From Amblyomma americanum (Eukaryota > Arthropoda > Arachnida > Ixodida > Ixodidae): a DNA stretch of 64,000 nucleotides. This document shows positions 63,701-64,000 of this stretch, piece by piece. The position numbers and the translations under genes were made by a program. The stretch spans positions 46,203-110,202 of the forward strand of contig NW_027526719.1 of the NCBI RefSeq assembly GCF_052857255.1, given 5' to 3'. How positions within the stretch are numbered: the first letter of the stretch is position 1; every line of letters begins with the position of its first letter. The notes under the pieces were generated by a model. The model was given only the letters and a program-made list of their open reading frames with translations. It did no database searches and was not told the DNA's origin.

Positions 63701-64000
63701 AACCGATGTGTTCAGATATAGCTCGTTTTGGTATAAAACAGCTTGTTTCGTTGTTTTAAGCACGAATACATGCTTTTCGCGCAGTTATAGAAGAAAAAGA
63801 TTTGACGCGTAGCAGAGGAGAACTTGTAAAACCGATGTGTTGTAATTTAGCTCGTTTCGGTCTAAAACAGCTGTTTCTTTGTATTAAGCACAAATACATG
63901 CTTTTCGCGCAGTTATAAGAGAAAAAGTTTTGACGCGTATCACGTGGATACTTGTAAAACCGATGTGTTGTGATTTAGCTCGTTTCGGTCTAAAACCGCT
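57760..64000 (+). repeat. Two nearly identical 3066-bp HOR units and the start of a third
   Basis: The sequence from about 57,760 repeats at an offset of exactly 3066 bp to the last base. Paired landmarks include the 117-bp monomers at 58696 and 61762, GTTCCG at 57963 and 61029, and ATAAGGTTTTGACG near 60214 and 63280. From about 60,800 the second and third starts share CTGTTTCTTTGTATTAAGCACAAATAC-type bases absent from the first. Visible differences are single bases, such as ACCGATGTGTTCAG near 60255 against ACCGATAGGTTCAG near 63317. This is the most homogeneous part of the window and so the most recently amplified. Confidence 0.93.

Larger units (their letters stand above)
1..64000 (+). 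repeat. 129-bp tandem satellite array with higher-order structure
   Basis: The entire window consists of head-to-tail copies of one 129-bp monomer in a single orientation, about 490 in all, and both window edges fall inside the array. Nearly every copy carries the same landmarks in order: GAATACATGCTTTTCGCG, a TTATAAGAG stretch, AAAAAGTTTTGACGCGTAT, a variable 10-11-bp box, TTGTAAAACCGATGTG, a TTGTGATTT or TCAGATTT or TCAGATATA box, AGCTCGTTTCGG, then CTAAAACAGCTTGTTTCG. Variants at these boxes define at least ten monomer types, which recur in fixed order as HORs of 5, 9 and about 24 monomers. Small indels of 1-34 bp are scattered throughout. Single orientation and HORs are typical of centromeric or pericentromeric satellites in eukaryotes; that location is inferred. 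No gene was found anywhere in the window. Confidence 0.97.
38580..64000 (+). repeat. About 3-kb HOR (roughly 24 monomers), eight or more units
   Basis: Private markers recur once per unit. TGTTCCGATTTAGC gives GTTCCG at 40031, 42718, 45889, 48789, 50817, 54663, 57963 and 61029, with spacings of 2687, 3171, 2900, 2028, 3846, 3300 and 3066 bp. AGAGAATAAGCTTTGACG recurs near 38601, 44592, 47363, 49391, 56537, 59835 and 62901. Unit length varies because whole monomers or short monomer runs were lost or amplified, for example the 5-mer burst at 52.2-54.1 kb in the long unit. The segment 49.0-52.08 kb matches 56.15-59.23 kb at an offset of exactly 7146 bp. No gene or inserted sequence is present. 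Confidence 0.9.

Noticed and set aside
1..64000. CRISPR array
   Set aside because: The whole 129-bp unit repeats; there are no unique spacers between short repeats, no leader and no cas genes.
1..64000. Telomeric or subtelomeric simple repeats
   Set aside because: No TTAGGG, TTAGG or similar short telomeric motif is repeated anywhere in the window.

Overview
The whole 64-kb window is one uninterrupted satellite DNA array. A 129-bp monomer (reference copy at 1291-1419) repeats head to tail, always in the same orientation, roughly 490 times from the first base to the last. The only foreign DNA is four copies of one 159-bp palindromic insertion. I see no protein-coding gene, tRNA, rRNA, CRISPR array, promoter or replication origin that can be supported. 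Because 129 is divisible by three (43 codons), the array produces many open frames of 60-175 codons on both strands. They all spell the same repeated 43-residue pattern and are by-products of the period, not genes.

The DNA looks like eukaryotic constitutive heterochromatin, possibly a centromere or pericentromere. This rests on the array length, the single orientation, the higher-order repeat (HOR) structure and the nested segmental duplications. The species cannot be read from the sequence. The reference monomer is about 39% G+C, yet has 9 CpGs where about 4.7 are expected. That argues against heavy germline CpG methylation and fits an invertebrate such as an insect better than a vertebrate (inference).

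Layout. Positions 1-2.4 kb: diverged 9-monomer HOR. About 1.95-8.2 kb: block A, duplicated as A' at about 24.7-31.0 kb. About 6.6-10.4 kb: clear 9-mer HOR with an 1161-bp period. About 10.2-17.9 kb: mixed block; its left part resembles the start of block A, and 13.95-15.06 kb is the insertion-free relative of the element-bearing segments. About 17.9-31.2 kb: a 13.3-kb unit that restarts at 31.2 kb and runs to about 38.6 kb. Copies 1 and 2 of the palindromic element are in the first unit and copies 3 and 4 in the second. About 38.6-64 kb: a roughly 3-kb HOR (about 24 monomers) whose unit starts are visible from diagnostic variants. It contains a 5-mer HOR burst (645-bp period) at 52.2-54.1 kb and ends in two nearly identical 3066-bp units.

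The most informative observation is the palindromic element. It has perfect 56-bp arms, a 12-bp target-site duplication and an empty site at 14.385 kb in the same array that fixes the insertion at exactly 171 bp. This allows a relative history: insertion, a local duplication at 1974-bp spacing, a 13-kb duplication, then loss of exactly one monomer. Block boundaries were found by eye from diagnostic variants and are accurate to about one monomer unless an exact position is given.
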